From Acidimicrobiia bacterium UBA5794 (GTDB taxonomy: Bacteria > Actinomycetota > Acidimicrobiia > Spongiisociales > UBA5794): 64,000 bases of DNA. The stretch covers positions 93,785 through 157,784 of the forward strand of contig DIDS01000010.1 of the NCBI GenBank assembly GCA_002418265.1, read 5' to 3'. This document shows positions 16,872 through 25,999 of this stretch, piece after piece. A model generated the notes under the pieces. The model saw only the letters and a program-made list of their open reading frames with translations, made no database searches and was not told the origin of the DNA. Each line of letters starts with the position of its first letter. The stretch's first letter is position 1. The position numbers and the translations under genes are program-made.

Positions 16872-18644
16872 ATGGCTGCAGCTAACTCCAGGATCCGTGA
16901 CCTCACCGACGGATTGCGGCTTCTCAAGCAGGTTCTGGTCCGATACCGCCGAATAGCGACCATTTCGATCCTGGGTGCCGTCGTGTGGATGGTGGCGGTC
17001 GTGGCGATCCCGTACTTCGTCGGTGCCATCGTCGACGTGGCTGTCGGGGAGGGAGACACATCGAAGGTCTGGCCATTTCTCGTAGCATTGCTCGTTGCGG
17101 GGGCCATTCAGGCGGTTGGAATCTCGATCCGCCGATTCTTCGGTTTTCGGTTCTCGTATCGTGCCGAGGCTGATCTGCGGAACAAGATCTTCACCCACAT
17201 TCAGCGGCTGGCCTTCAGCTTTCACGATGTCACGTCCACGGGTGAACTCATGGCCCGGGCGGGTTCCGATCTTTCCCAACTCCGTCTCATTCTTGCAATG
17301 CTTCCGATAACGATTGCAAACCTCATGATGTTCACGGTGGTGACCATTGTGCTCGTGATCATCGATCCGGTGCTTGGCGGGGTAGCAGCGCTGATGATCC
17401 CCGCTCTCCTGTTCACCTCAGCCAGATTTGCAACCCGGGTCGTCGGCTTCTCATTTGGCATTCAGCAGGCGCTTTCAAAGCTCTCACACGTTGTTGAGGA
17501 GTCCGTCACCGGGATTGAGGTCGTCAAGAGCTATGGACAAGAGGATCAGCAGCACAGGAAACTCGACGTGACTGCGTACTCGATCTATCGATCGGCCATG
17601 GGGCTTGCACGTGAGCGGGCGGTCCATCGCCCACTGTTTGAGATCATCCCTGCCCTTGGCACGGTTGCCGTGCTTGCCGTTGGCGGTATCAGGGTGGTGG
17701 ACGGAGCGATCACGCCCGGGGAGTTTGTCGCCTTTACGCAGTACCTCGCCGTGATGGTGCTCCCGCTGATGATTACTGGCTGGTTCTTCGCCAACCTGCC
17801 GCGTTCGGCGGCGGCAGCCACCCGGATTGATGCGCTGCTGGTGACCGACCCAGAGATTGAGGAGTCCCCTCATGCGACCAAGCTGAACGACGGTCCGGGC
17901 GAGGTCGTCTTTCGTGACGTGTCGTTCTCGTACCCCGACGGCACCGAAGTTCTTCGTGACGTCAACTTGGTGATTCCCGGCGGCACGTCCGTCGGTGTGG
18001 TTGGTGCGACGGGGTCGGGCAAGACCACACTGGGGCACCTGATTCCACGGTTCTATGACGTTTCTGCCGGAAGTGTTTCGATCGACGGCGTTGATGTACG
18101 CATGGTCGGTCTGGATGAACTGCGTAATGAGGTCGCCGTTGTGTTCCAAGAGTCGTTCCTGTTCTCGGCATCGGTTGCTGACAACATCAGAGTTGGAGAT
18201 CCAATGGCAACCGACCAACAGGTTCGAGCTGCGGCGAGGCTGTCGAAGGCCCACGACTTCATCTGCGAGATGCCGGATGGATACGAGACCATTGTGGGTG
18301 AACGCGGTGCAACGCTTTCAGGCGGTCAACGACAGAGAGTCAGTCTTGCGCGAGGTGTTGTGAGGGATCCTCGCGTCTTGATTCTCGACGATGCGACCTC
18401 GTCCGTCGATGCTTTGGTGGAATCAGAGATTCAAGCTGCTTTGCGTCAGGTGATGGCAGGTCGGACCACCGTGATCATTGCTCACAGAACCTCGACCCTC
18501 GCCCTTGTTGACAATGTCGCGTTCATTGAAGATGGAGCAATCGTCGCATTCGGCCCTCATGACGAACTCTTGCACGACGTCCCACGCTACGGCGAAGTTC
18601 TCGCTGCGACGGGTGGAGACACCGGGGAGCACGTGACAGCATGA
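16872..18644 (+). CDS. ABC exporter half-transporter, degenerate ATPase site subunit
   Basis: 590 aa: a six-helix type-I exporter membrane domain (~1-320) followed by the nucleotide-binding domain. Walker A GATGSGKTT (~residue 378), signature LSGGQRQRVSLARG, Walker B VLILDDATSSVD. The residue after the Walker B Asp is Asp instead of the catalytic Glu. Together with the altered signature of the next gene's product, this is the pattern of heterodimeric exporters with one degenerate site (as in TM287/288 or BmrCD). The substrate is unknown; multidrug or lipid are options. The next gene overlaps it by 4 nt. Confidence 0.9.
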   Translation: MAAANSRIRDLTDGLRLLKQVLVRYRRIATISILGAVVWMVAVVAIPYFVGAIVDVAVGEGDTSKVWPFLVALLVAGAIQAVGISIRRFFGFRFSYRAEADLRNKIFTHIQRLAFSFHDVTSTGELMARAGSDLSQLRLILAMLPITIANLMMFTVVTIVLVIIDPVLGGVAALMIPALLFTSARFATRVVGFSFGIQQALSKLSHVVEESVTGIEVVKSYGQEDQQHRKLDVTAYSIYRSAMGLARERAVHRPLFEIIPALGTVAVLAVGGIRVVDGAITPGEFVAFTQYLAVMVLPLMITGWFFANLPRSAAAATRIDALLVTDPEIEESPHATKLNDGPGEVVFRDVSFSYPDGTEVLRDVNLVIPGGTSVGVVGATGSGKTTLGHLIPRFYDVSAGSVSIDGVDVRMVGLDELRNEVAVVFQESFLFSASVADNIRVGDPMATDQQVRAAARLSKAHDFICEMPDGYETIVGERGATLSGGQRQRVSLARGVVRDPRVLILDDATSSVDALVESEIQAALRQVMAGRTTVIIAHRTSTLALVDNVAFIEDGAIVAFGPHDELLHDVPRYGEVLAATGGDTGEHVTA

Positions 18645-20416
18645 AGTACATGTCTGCTGCTGGGAATCGAAGAATTGAGAAGCCCGGGACCTTGATCCTG
18701 CGGGCGGCACGTATCGCTCCAAGGCTCAAGTGGCCGTTCATCGGAGCCGTCGGAATTGCCATTCTGGCCACTTTCATCCGCCTCCTCGGGCCATTGTTCG
18801 TGCGAGGGGGAATTGACGACGGGATCAGCCAAGGAGACAAGAACGTGATCCTTGTCGCGGCGGCGCTCTGGACCGGTGCTCTGCTGATCCAATACGTGCT
18901 GAATGCTGCATCACAGTGGTCGATCGCCTACGTCGGTGAGCAGTATCTGGTGAGTCTTCGCAGTACCGTGTTCCAGCGACTTCTTCACCTCGATATGGGG
19001 TTCTATTCGCGCTCAAAGAGTGGCGTGTTGGTGTCGCGAATGACCTCTGACATCGAGTCGCTCCAGGAGTTCGCATCAGACGGTGCTGTCATGGCGCTGT
19101 CAAATTTTCTGACCGTCCTCGGTGTCGCGGTAGCTCTGGTGCTCGTCGATTGGCAGATGGCAGTAGCCGTGTTCGCTGTTGTGGCCGTACTCCTTGTGGT
19201 GTCCGTCGTGTTTCAGCGACAGGCACGTCGCGCGTATGACCTTGTCCGAGAGCGTATTGGATCGGTCCTGGCAACCCTCCAGGAGGGGATCACCGGGGTT
19301 CGGGTGGTCCAGGCCTTTACCCAAGAGGGGCCGCAGGCATCGACGTTCGGTCGCGTGAACGAACGCCACTACGAGGCGAATATGCAGGTTGCAAGGGCGA
19401 TTGCCTGGTATTTCCCTTTGGTGTCGTTTCTCAGGGTCGTCGCACTCGCGGCAGCACTCGGCATTGGATCGATGCGTGTTATCGATGGAACACTGTCCGT
19501 GGGGACACTCGTGGCGTTCCTGTTGTACCTCGATTGGTTCTTCCAACCGATCATCAACCTTTCACAGGTGTACAACCTCCTGCAGTCAGCACTTGCCGCC
19601 CTCGCCAAGCTATTCACCCTTGTCGATGAGCCGGTCATCATCGGCGAAAGGGAGGGTGCCTATGACCTGCCGACACCCGTGGAAGGTGCGATCGACCTTG
19701 ATCATGTCGGATTCTCATATATCGATGGTGTTCCAGTCCTTGACGACATCAACATCAGTGCCGGGTCTGGAGAACGGATCGCGATCGTTGGTGAAACCGG
19801 TTCGGGCAAGTCAACGATCGCCAAACTCATCGTTCGGTTCTATGACCCAAGCAGTGGTGCTGTTCGCATCGACGGACACGATCTCGCCGACGTGACTGCT
19901 CGCTCACGGGCCGAATCGCTGTCTCTCATTCCTCAAGACAGCTTTCTGTTCTCGGGATCGCTGCGTGACAATCTCGTGTACGCGGACCCGGATGCATCCG
20001 ACGACGAGGTCTGGAGCGTCCTTGAGACGATGGGGATTGATGAGTGGGTTCGATCGCTGCCAGATGGTCTTGACACAGAAGTGCGCGAGAGGGGAGGACG
20101 GTTCTCCGCGGGTGAGCGTCAGCTGGTCGCTCTTGCTCGGGCATTCCTCGCCGATCCCGCGGTGATCGTTCTCGATGAGGCAACGTCCAACCTTGATCCC
20201 GAGACCGAGGTCGCGGTTGAATCAGCCCTGCGTGCCTTGTTGGCAGATCGAACGTCGATCGTGATCGCACACCGGCTGCGTTCGGCCGAACGAGCCGATC
20301 GAGTCGTGATGATTGCCGACGGCAAGATCATTGCCAAGGGAACACACGAGGAACTCTCGGTGTCCTCACCCCAGTACAAGGAACTCGTCGACGTGTGGAA
20401 GGTCGGGTTGGCCTGA
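18641..20416 (+). CDS. ABC exporter half-transporter, consensus Walker subunit
   Basis: 591 aa, same architecture as its partner (membrane domain ~1-330, then NBD). Walker A GETGSGKST (~386), Walker B VIVLDEATSNLD with the catalytic Glu, but signature FSAGERQLVAL instead of LSGGQ. Its Walker motifs would pair with the partner's LSGGQ to form the hydrolytic site, and its FSAGE with the partner's Asp-bearing site to form the degenerate one. The start overlaps the upstream stop (ATGA). The stop is followed at once by a strong hairpin. Confidence 0.9.
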   Translation: MKYMSAAGNRRIEKPGTLILRAARIAPRLKWPFIGAVGIAILATFIRLLGPLFVRGGIDDGISQGDKNVILVAAALWTGALLIQYVLNAASQWSIAYVGEQYLVSLRSTVFQRLLHLDMGFYSRSKSGVLVSRMTSDIESLQEFASDGAVMALSNFLTVLGVAVALVLVDWQMAVAVFAVVAVLLVVSVVFQRQARRAYDLVRERIGSVLATLQEGITGVRVVQAFTQEGPQASTFGRVNERHYEANMQVARAIAWYFPLVSFLRVVALAAALGIGSMRVIDGTLSVGTLVAFLLYLDWFFQPIINLSQVYNLLQSALAALAKLFTLVDEPVIIGEREGAYDLPTPVEGAIDLDHVGFSYIDGVPVLDDINISAGSGERIAIVGETGSGKSTIAKLIVRFYDPSSGAVRIDGHDLADVTARSRAESLSLIPQDSFLFSGSLRDNLVYADPDASDDEVWSVLETMGIDEWVRSLPDGLDTEVRERGGRFSAGERQLVALARAFLADPAVIVLDEATSNLDPETEVAVESALRALLADRTSIVIAHRLRSAERADRVVMIADGKIIAKGTHEELSVSSPQYKELVDVWKVGLA

Positions 20417-20437
20417 GGCTCGGGCAGCGCCCGAGCC
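20417..20437 (+). terminator. hairpin directly after the ABC exporter operon
   Basis: GGCTCGGGC - AGC - GCCCGAGCC: a perfect 9-bp GC-rich stem with a 3-nt loop beginning on the base after the TGA stop, followed by the T-containing AGCTTTC repeats. No classical long U tract. Confidence 0.65.
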
Positions 20438-20526
20438 AGCTTTCAGCTTTCAGCTTTCAGCTTCGGTCATCGGTCATCTGACTTCTGACTTCTGACTTCT
20501 GACTTCTGACTTCTGACTTCTGACCT
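20438..20526 (+). repeat. three-family heptad repeat mosaic
   Basis: AGCTTTC x3 plus AGCTTCG (20438-20465), CGGTCAT x2 (20464-20477, reverse complement of the CCGATGA family), CTGACTT x6 plus CTGACCT (20478-20526). This is the clearest place where three unrelated 7-bp motifs are joined in tandem. Confidence 0.9.
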
Positions 20527-20529
20527 GTC

Positions 20530-20541
20530 TAGCCTGCTGGT
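20530..20541 (+). promoter_or_regulatory. leaderless promoter -10 of the PPOX-like gene
   Basis: TAGCCT plus six bases before ATG 20542, just downstream of the CTGACTT array. Confidence 0.5.
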
Positions 20542-21186
20542 ATGTCTTTCAATCCCAGCGAACGTACGCGGGTCAAACGGCTTCCTGAGCGGGGGGTCTA
20601 TGACACCGACATGATCCACTCGGTGCTCGATGAGGCTCCGATCTGTCATATCGGGTTCGTCGCCGATCATGGGCCGGTCGTCATCCCAACGATTCATGCC
20701 AGAGTTGATGACACTCTCTATCTTCATGGATCTCCCGCATCAGCGATGTTGCGGTCGACGCCGGGCGAACAGGTGTGTATCACCGTGACGATTCTCGACG
20801 GTCTTGTTGTTGCCCGCTCAGCGTTCCACCATTCGATGAACTACCGATCGGTCGTCATATTTGGTGAGCCACGGATCGTGGACGATCCAGCCGAACGCAT
20901 GATCGCACTTGAGGCCATCACGAACCACGTCATCCCCGGCCGATGGGATGAGTCTCGTCTTCCGAACGACAAGGAAGACCGTGGAACCAAACTTCTTGCA
21001 GTGAAGCTCGACGAAGCATCCATGAAGATGCGATCGGGACCTCCGGGTGACGATGACGAGGACATGGATCTTGACATATGGGCAGGTGTTGTCCCCCTGA
21101 CGCTCACGGCGGGGGAGCCCCTCAGCGCACCAGACCTGAAGCCAGGGATTCCGGTGCCACCATCGGTACAGAACTACGGCGTCTGA
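20542..21186 (+). CDS. pyridoxamine 5'-phosphate oxidase-like flavin-binding protein
   Basis: 214 aa. PPOX / split-barrel FMN-binding family: KRLPERGVYDTDMIHSVLDE, ICHIGFVADHGPVVIPTIHA, LYLHGSPASAMLRS, CITVTILDGLVVARSAFHHS, MNYRSVVIFGEP. The close relatives are annotated pyridoxamine 5'-phosphate oxidase family or nitroimidazole-resistance type; the substrate is unknown. The C-terminus ends YGV and its TGA stop lies within a GTCTGAC heptad array. Confidence 0.8.
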   Translation: MSFNPSERTRVKRLPERGVYDTDMIHSVLDEAPICHIGFVADHGPVVIPTIHARVDDTLYLHGSPASAMLRSTPGEQVCITVTILDGLVVARSAFHHSMNYRSVVIFGEPRIVDDPAERMIALEAITNHVIPGRWDESRLPNDKEDRGTKLLAVKLDEASMKMRSGPPGDDDEDMDLDIWAGVVPLTLTAGEPLSAPDLKPGIPVPPSVQNYGV

Positions 21187-21206
21187 CGTCTGACGTCTGA
21201 CTTCTG
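21181..21206 (+). repeat. heptad repeat GTCTGAC x3 at the PPOX gene 3' end
   Basis: GTCTGAC at 21181, 21188 and 21195, then TTCTGG. The stop codon (21184-21186) is inside the first unit. Confidence 0.85.
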
Positions 21207-21252
21207 GAAACGCTGGGTCATCCGGGGACTCTGCAACACGACACTGCCGGTT

Positions 21253-21278
21253 TTGTGAACGTCATCACAAGTGATACT
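21253..21278 (+). promoter_or_regulatory. CRP/FNR-family-type palindrome and -10 upstream of gltB
   Basis: TTGTGA-ACGTCA-TCACAA (21253-21270), a perfect 6+6 dyad matching the TGTGA-N6-TCACA consensus of CRP/GlxR-type regulators. Two bases later is GATACT (21273-21278), a candidate -10. The dyad would cover the -35 region, a position that suggests repression or direct contact with polymerase. The leader to the gltB ATG would be about 80 nt. Confidence 0.55.
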
Positions 21279-21365
21279 GTTTGTGCTCTTCTCCGGCCGG
21301 GCATCGACCCGAGAACCGCACTCGCTCTTCAGATGCCCGCCCACGATGGCCTGAAAGGGGTGCAC

Positions 21366-24300
21366 ATGACAAAGCGGTTTCCGCTCTATGACGTGAACCA
21401 GCACCACGACGCGTGCGGCGTCGGTTTCATCGCGGATCGCTCGGGGACTGCATCACACCGTATTGTACGCCTTGGTGTTGAGTGCCTCCACAACCTCGAT
21501 CACCGCGGTGCACGGGCGGCTGATGGGACCGGTGACGGTGCCGGGGTGATGACGAGGACTCCGTTCAGAATCCTCGAGCGGGATCTTTCTGCGGCGGGTA
21601 AGAACATCCCACGTCGAGATCGCATAGGTGTTGTCATGGCCTTTCTCCCGCGAGGCCAGTCCACCGGATCGAAGGAACTCGTCGAGCGTGCTCTTGCCGA
21701 CAACGGAATATCGATGCAGCTGTGGCGTCGCGTGCCAATCGATCGAAACGTCCTGTCGGCCACGGCAAGGAAGTCTCTCCCCAAGATTCGTCAGGCGATC
21801 GTCGTTGCCGGGGAGGGGATTAGTGATCTGGACGCCTTCGAACGGGCGCTGTTCCTCGCACGCAAGCAAATTGAACGTACCTCCGACATCGCGGGTCTCG
21901 ACATCGTTTCGTCCTCGGCACGAACGGTCGTCTACAAGGGCCTGTTCACGGCGGATTCGATCGAAGATTTCTATTGGGATCTGCGTGATCCGACGTACGA
22001 GTCAGATTTCGTCATCTTTCATCAGCGGTACTCAACGAATACGCAACCGGCGTGGGCACTTGCCCAACCGTTTCGGATGCTTGCACACAATGGTGAGATC
22101 AACACGGTACAAGGAAACCGGTCCTGGATGGCTGCGAGATCGAATGATCTGGGAACGAGTGTCTGGGGTGACCGAACTCCCGAGTTGGCCCCACTTGTGC
22201 GCCCCGGTGTTGGGAGTGACTCGGCAAGCCTGGATGAGGCATTCGAGGTTCTCGTGCGGTCGGGTCGGAGTCTGGCACACGTCAAGGAGATGCTCATCCC
22301 CGAGGCGTGGGAGAACGTTGGCGATCTCGACCCGGAGCTCCGGGCGTTCCACGAATATCACGCCTTTCTCACCGAGCCATGGGACGGCCCGGCAGCGATT
22401 GCCGCATCCGATGGTCGCACCCTGATCGCGGGTCTCGATCGCAACGGCCTACGTCCTGCTCGCTGGGCGATCTCACCGGACACCATCATCGTCGCATCGG
22501 AGGCTGGCGTAGCTCCCGAAGTGGAGGTGCTGGCAATAGAAACTGGGCAGCTTTCTCCGGGCGAAATCTTCGAGGTCGACCTCGCGACCGGAACTCACGC
22601 GAAGTCTGCAGACGTCAAGGCGGCATTGGCGCGTCAGGCACCGTATTCGGATTGGATCAGCACGCAAACGAATTATGTGAGCGATCCCTTCGACGATCTC
22701 CAAGATGTCCGATTCGATCCAGACGCCCTTGCACGCGTGTTCGGATACACAGCCGAGGAGCGGCGGCTTCTCCTTGAGCAGATGACCGACGGTGTTGAGC
22801 CGATCCTCTCGATGGGAAACGACACAGGGCTTGCGGCTCTCTCGACCCTCCCACAGCGGATCCCGCGCTACTTCCATCAGGCGTTCGCCCAGGTCACGAA
22901 CCCTCCGATGGATCCGATTCGGGAGAAGCTCGTGATGTCGCTTCGCACGTACGTCGGGCGTCATGGGTCGCTGCTCGAGGAGACCCAACAGCAGGCCCAC
23001 ATGATTGAGCTCGACTCTCCGGTCCTGTCGGATGCCGAGATCGAAAAGCTCAGATCGTCGAGTGATGAGGCGTTCCGATCTGAGTGGATTGATGTCCTCT
23101 ACGATCCCTCCCTCGGTGCCGATGGCCTGGTCGCGGCCATCGAGGTCGTCTGTGACCGAGCCCAACGTGTCGTTGCCGATGGCGCTTCGATCATCATCTT
23201 GTCGGACCGTGATACCGATGAGGATCGGGCACCGATCCCGATTCTCATGGCAGTTGGCGCGGTGCATCATCGATTGATCGAAACAGGGCTCAGACTCAAT
23301 GCCTCAATCATTGCGGTATCGGGTGAACCGCGAGACGCCCACGATCTCGCTTGTCTGGTCGGATTCGGTGCTGCAGCGGTCAACCCGTATCTTGCCATCG
23401 AGCAGGTACGAGCAATGGCTGAGGAAGGATTTGTCGACCACGGCATCGTCGAAGCTCAGGAGAACTACCGAGCGAGCCTCGAAAACGGGCTCCTCAAGAT
23501 CATGTCAAAGATGGGGATTTGCACGGTCAAGTCATACCGGAGTTCGGAGCTCTTTGAAGCGATTGGGCTTGATGAGGAGGTTGTGGGTCTCTGTTTCCGC
23601 AATGTGCACCGACGTGTTGGCGGTGTCGGATTCGAGCGAATCGCAGCCGATGTCGCTGGTCGACATGCTCGCTACGTCAACGGCGACTCGGAAATCGAGG
23701 GGTATTACAAGCATCGTGGTGGCGGGGTACCCCATGCAGCTGGACCCAAGAACGTCCTTGCCCTTCAGCGTGCCGTTCGATCCGGTGATCCCGAGCAGTT
23801 TGCCGACTACATCGCATTGATCGAACACGAGACACCATCGATGGAGATCCGTGACCTCCTCACGATCGGAGCACTTGGTGAACCGGTTTCCCTCGAATCG
23901 GTGGAACCGGTCGAGGACATCATGCGACGATTTGTCACGGCGGCGATGTCTCTTGGAGCGCTTTCGAAGGAGGTGCACGAAACCCTCGCAGAGGCGATGA
24001 ATCGGATCGGGGGCAAGTCAAACTCGGGTGAAGGGGGAGAAGATCCTTCCCGTTATGGAACCGATCGCAATTCAGCGATCAAACAGGTTGCGAGCGGACG
24101 CTTCGGCGTGACACCCCAATATCTCGCATCCGCATCTGAGTTCCAGATCAAGATGGCACAGGGATCCAAGCCGGGGGAGGGCGGGCAACTTCCCGGCCAC
24201 AAGGTCACGACGGAGATCGCGGAGCTCCGCCACACGGAGCCGGGTGTGACGCTGATATCACCGCCTCCCCATCATGACATTTACTCGATCGAGGATCTCG

Positions 24301-25805
24301 CCCAGCTGATCTATGACCTCAAGACGTTCAAGCCGAAGGCAACAGTTTCGGTCAAACTGGTATCCGGGCCGGGGGTTGGAACCATCGCCGTCGGCGTTGT
24401 GAAAGCCCATGCAGACGCGATCACCGTGTCGGGGAACGGGGGCGGCACGGGTGCGTCACCACTTGTTTCGATCAAGCACGCCGGCTCACCGTGGGAGATC
24501 GGTGTGGCCGAGGCGCATCAGGCGCTTGTGGCAAATGGACTGCGTGGGTCCATCTCGCTCGAAACAGACGGGGGCCTTCGCACCGGACGCGATGTCGTGA
24601 TCGCAGCGATGCTCGGTGCCGACCGATTCGGTTTCGGGACGTTGCCTCTGTTGGCACTCGGCTGCAAGATGGTCAGGCAATGCCATCTCAATACATGCCC
24701 GGTCGGCATCACAACGCAACGCGAGGATCTACGGGCCAAGTTCACGGGATCGGTCGATCAGGTTGTCCAGCTGTTTACGTTCATCGCCGAGGACGTGCGG
24801 CATCATCTCGCCGAAATGGGTGCGACTGCGCTCGACGATGTGATCGGGAGAGGGGACTTGCTCTCGTCTGAGGAAGGTGGGGTTGCGGAAAGTCTCGCGA
24901 GCTTCCTCGTGCGTGCTGACATCGGCGAGGCACGTCCGTTTCGTACGATCGGACGGTCTCCGCTCGGTGAGATTCTGACCGACATCGGGCTTGGAGTGAT
25001 GAAGGAGGAGAAGCCAACGACCGTTTCGTTCCCCATCAAGAACACTGAGCGATCGGTTGGCACCCGTCTTTCGGGTGATATTGCAGCCCGCAAGGGCAAT
25101 GCGGGCCTCGCCCCGGGGACTTTCACGATTCGGCTGTCGGGTACCGCGGGCCAATCCTTTGGCGCGTTCCTGGTTGAGGGTATCGACCTTGACCTCGATG
25201 GCGTGGGAAACGATTACGTCGGAAAAGGTATGGGCGGAGGATCCATCTCGATCCACCCCTACACCGATGCTTCGACGGTACCTCACGTTGCTGGAAACGC
25301 CTGCCTCTACGGAGCGACCGGCGGATCCCTCTATGCGGCAGGCTCTGTCGGGCAGCGGTTCGCGGTGCGAAATTCGGGTGCAACCGCCGTTGTCGAAGGT
25401 ACCTCGGATCACCTCGCGGAGTACATGACGGGTGGAGTCGTCGCTGTCCTTGGCGAAACCGGTCGGAACGTTGCTGCTGGAATGACCGGTGGCGTGCTGT
25501 TCCTCTATGACGTCGACCACCGGGTCAAGGGTCGCATGGCGGACAGCGCACCGAAGCTTGAGCGGCTGGGACCAACGGATGCCGAGCTGCTGTTACGTAT
25601 CGTGCGTGAACACCATCGCCGTACCGGCTCGCCGCGAGCCGAGGACATCCTTGACCATTGGACGACACGGGCCAACCGATTCTGGGTGCTGAGACCTGAG
25701 CCACCCGTGCTGGGTACACCGCATGACCGTGACGTGTCAAACACTGAGTCTGAGGGTGTCGTGGTCGTTGATCCATCCGTCGTGAGGGAACACTTCACAG
25801 GGTGA
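21366..25805 (+). CDS. gltB: glutamate synthase large subunit
   Basis: 1479 aa from ATG 21366, chosen because AAAGGGG precedes it and it leaves a short propeptide before the catalytic N-terminal Cys (HHDA|CGVGFIADRSG, Cys ~17). Domains: class-II glutamine amidotransferase (~17-410), central linker domain (~460-740), FMN/2-oxoglutarate synthase barrel (~800-1170; NSGEGGEDPSR, GQLPGHKV), 3Fe-4S cysteines CKMVRQCHLNTC (~1100) and a GXGXG beta-helix (~1250-1440). It makes two glutamates from glutamine and 2-oxoglutarate. No gltD lies in this window, although the small subunit is usually adjacent. Confidence 0.95.
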   Translation: MTKRFPLYDVNQHHDACGVGFIADRSGTASHRIVRLGVECLHNLDHRGARAADGTGDGAGVMTRTPFRILERDLSAAGKNIPRRDRIGVVMAFLPRGQSTGSKELVERALADNGISMQLWRRVPIDRNVLSATARKSLPKIRQAIVVAGEGISDLDAFERALFLARKQIERTSDIAGLDIVSSSARTVVYKGLFTADSIEDFYWDLRDPTYESDFVIFHQRYSTNTQPAWALAQPFRMLAHNGEINTVQGNRSWMAARSNDLGTSVWGDRTPELAPLVRPGVGSDSASLDEAFEVLVRSGRSLAHVKEMLIPEAWENVGDLDPELRAFHEYHAFLTEPWDGPAAIAASDGRTLIAGLDRNGLRPARWAISPDTIIVASEAGVAPEVEVLAIETGQLSPGEIFEVDLATGTHAKSADVKAALARQAPYSDWISTQTNYVSDPFDDLQDVRFDPDALARVFGYTAEERRLLLEQMTDGVEPILSMGNDTGLAALSTLPQRIPRYFHQAFAQVTNPPMDPIREKLVMSLRTYVGRHGSLLEETQQQAHMIELDSPVLSDAEIEKLRSSSDEAFRSEWIDVLYDPSLGADGLVAAIEVVCDRAQRVVADGASIIILSDRDTDEDRAPIPILMAVGAVHHRLIETGLRLNASIIAVSGEPRDAHDLACLVGFGAAAVNPYLAIEQVRAMAEEGFVDHGIVEAQENYRASLENGLLKIMSKMGICTVKSYRSSELFEAIGLDEEVVGLCFRNVHRRVGGVGFERIAADVAGRHARYVNGDSEIEGYYKHRGGGVPHAAGPKNVLALQRAVRSGDPEQFADYIALIEHETPSMEIRDLLTIGALGEPVSLESVEPVEDIMRRFVTAAMSLGALSKEVHETLAEAMNRIGGKSNSGEGGEDPSRYGTDRNSAIKQVASGRFGVTPQYLASASEFQIKMAQGSKPGEGGQLPGHKVTTEIAELRHTEPGVTLISPPPHHDIYSIEDLAQLIYDLKTFKPKATVSVKLVSGPGVGTIAVGVVKAHADAITVSGNGGGTGASPLVSIKHAGSPWEIGVAEAHQALVANGLRGSISLETDGGLRTGRDVVIAAMLGADRFGFGTLPLLALGCKMVRQCHLNTCPVGITTQREDLRAKFTGSVDQVVQLFTFIAEDVRHHLAEMGATALDDVIGRGDLLSSEEGGVAESLASFLVRADIGEARPFRTIGRSPLGEILTDIGLGVMKEEKPTTVSFPIKNTERSVGTRLSGDIAARKGNAGLAPGTFTIRLSGTAGQSFGAFLVEGIDLDLDGVGNDYVGKGMGGGSISIHPYTDASTVPHVAGNACLYGATGGSLYAAGSVGQRFAVRNSGATAVVEGTSDHLAEYMTGGVVAVLGETGRNVAAGMTGGVLFLYDVDHRVKGRMADSAPKLERLGPTDAELLLRIVREHHRRTGSPRAEDILDHWTTRANRFWVLRPEPPVLGTPHDRDVSNTESEGVVVVDPSVVREHFTG

Positions 25806-25999
25806 GCTCGTTGTATGTATGCCAGTTGCGGCTGGAGCGGGCGGTCGGTCTTCCCCCCCTCCCACTCGCGGTCGTCCGTTCCAGTCGCGACGGGACTCAT
25901 GCTGGCAATTTGTTGTTCGTGAGAGGAACCGTGCTGAACCAGCTGATGATCCGCTACCATTCCCACTAGCCGCGTAGTGCAATTTATGAGGAGTGCCGT
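25806..25999 (+). promoter_or_regulatory. sufB upstream region with candidate -10 and ribosome binding site
   Basis: This 194-bp gap holds TACCAT (25955-25960) and the ribosome binding site GAGGAG (25989-25994) before ATG 26000, giving a ~33-nt leader. It lacks the 54-bp block shared by the sufD and sufC2 promoters. I saw no heptad repeats here. Confidence 0.35.

Noticed and set aside
16227..17279. 350-codon minus-strand ORF across yihY and the first ABC gene
   Set aside because: Crosses two well-supported genes and is extremely polar; typical antisense artefact of GC-rich DNA.
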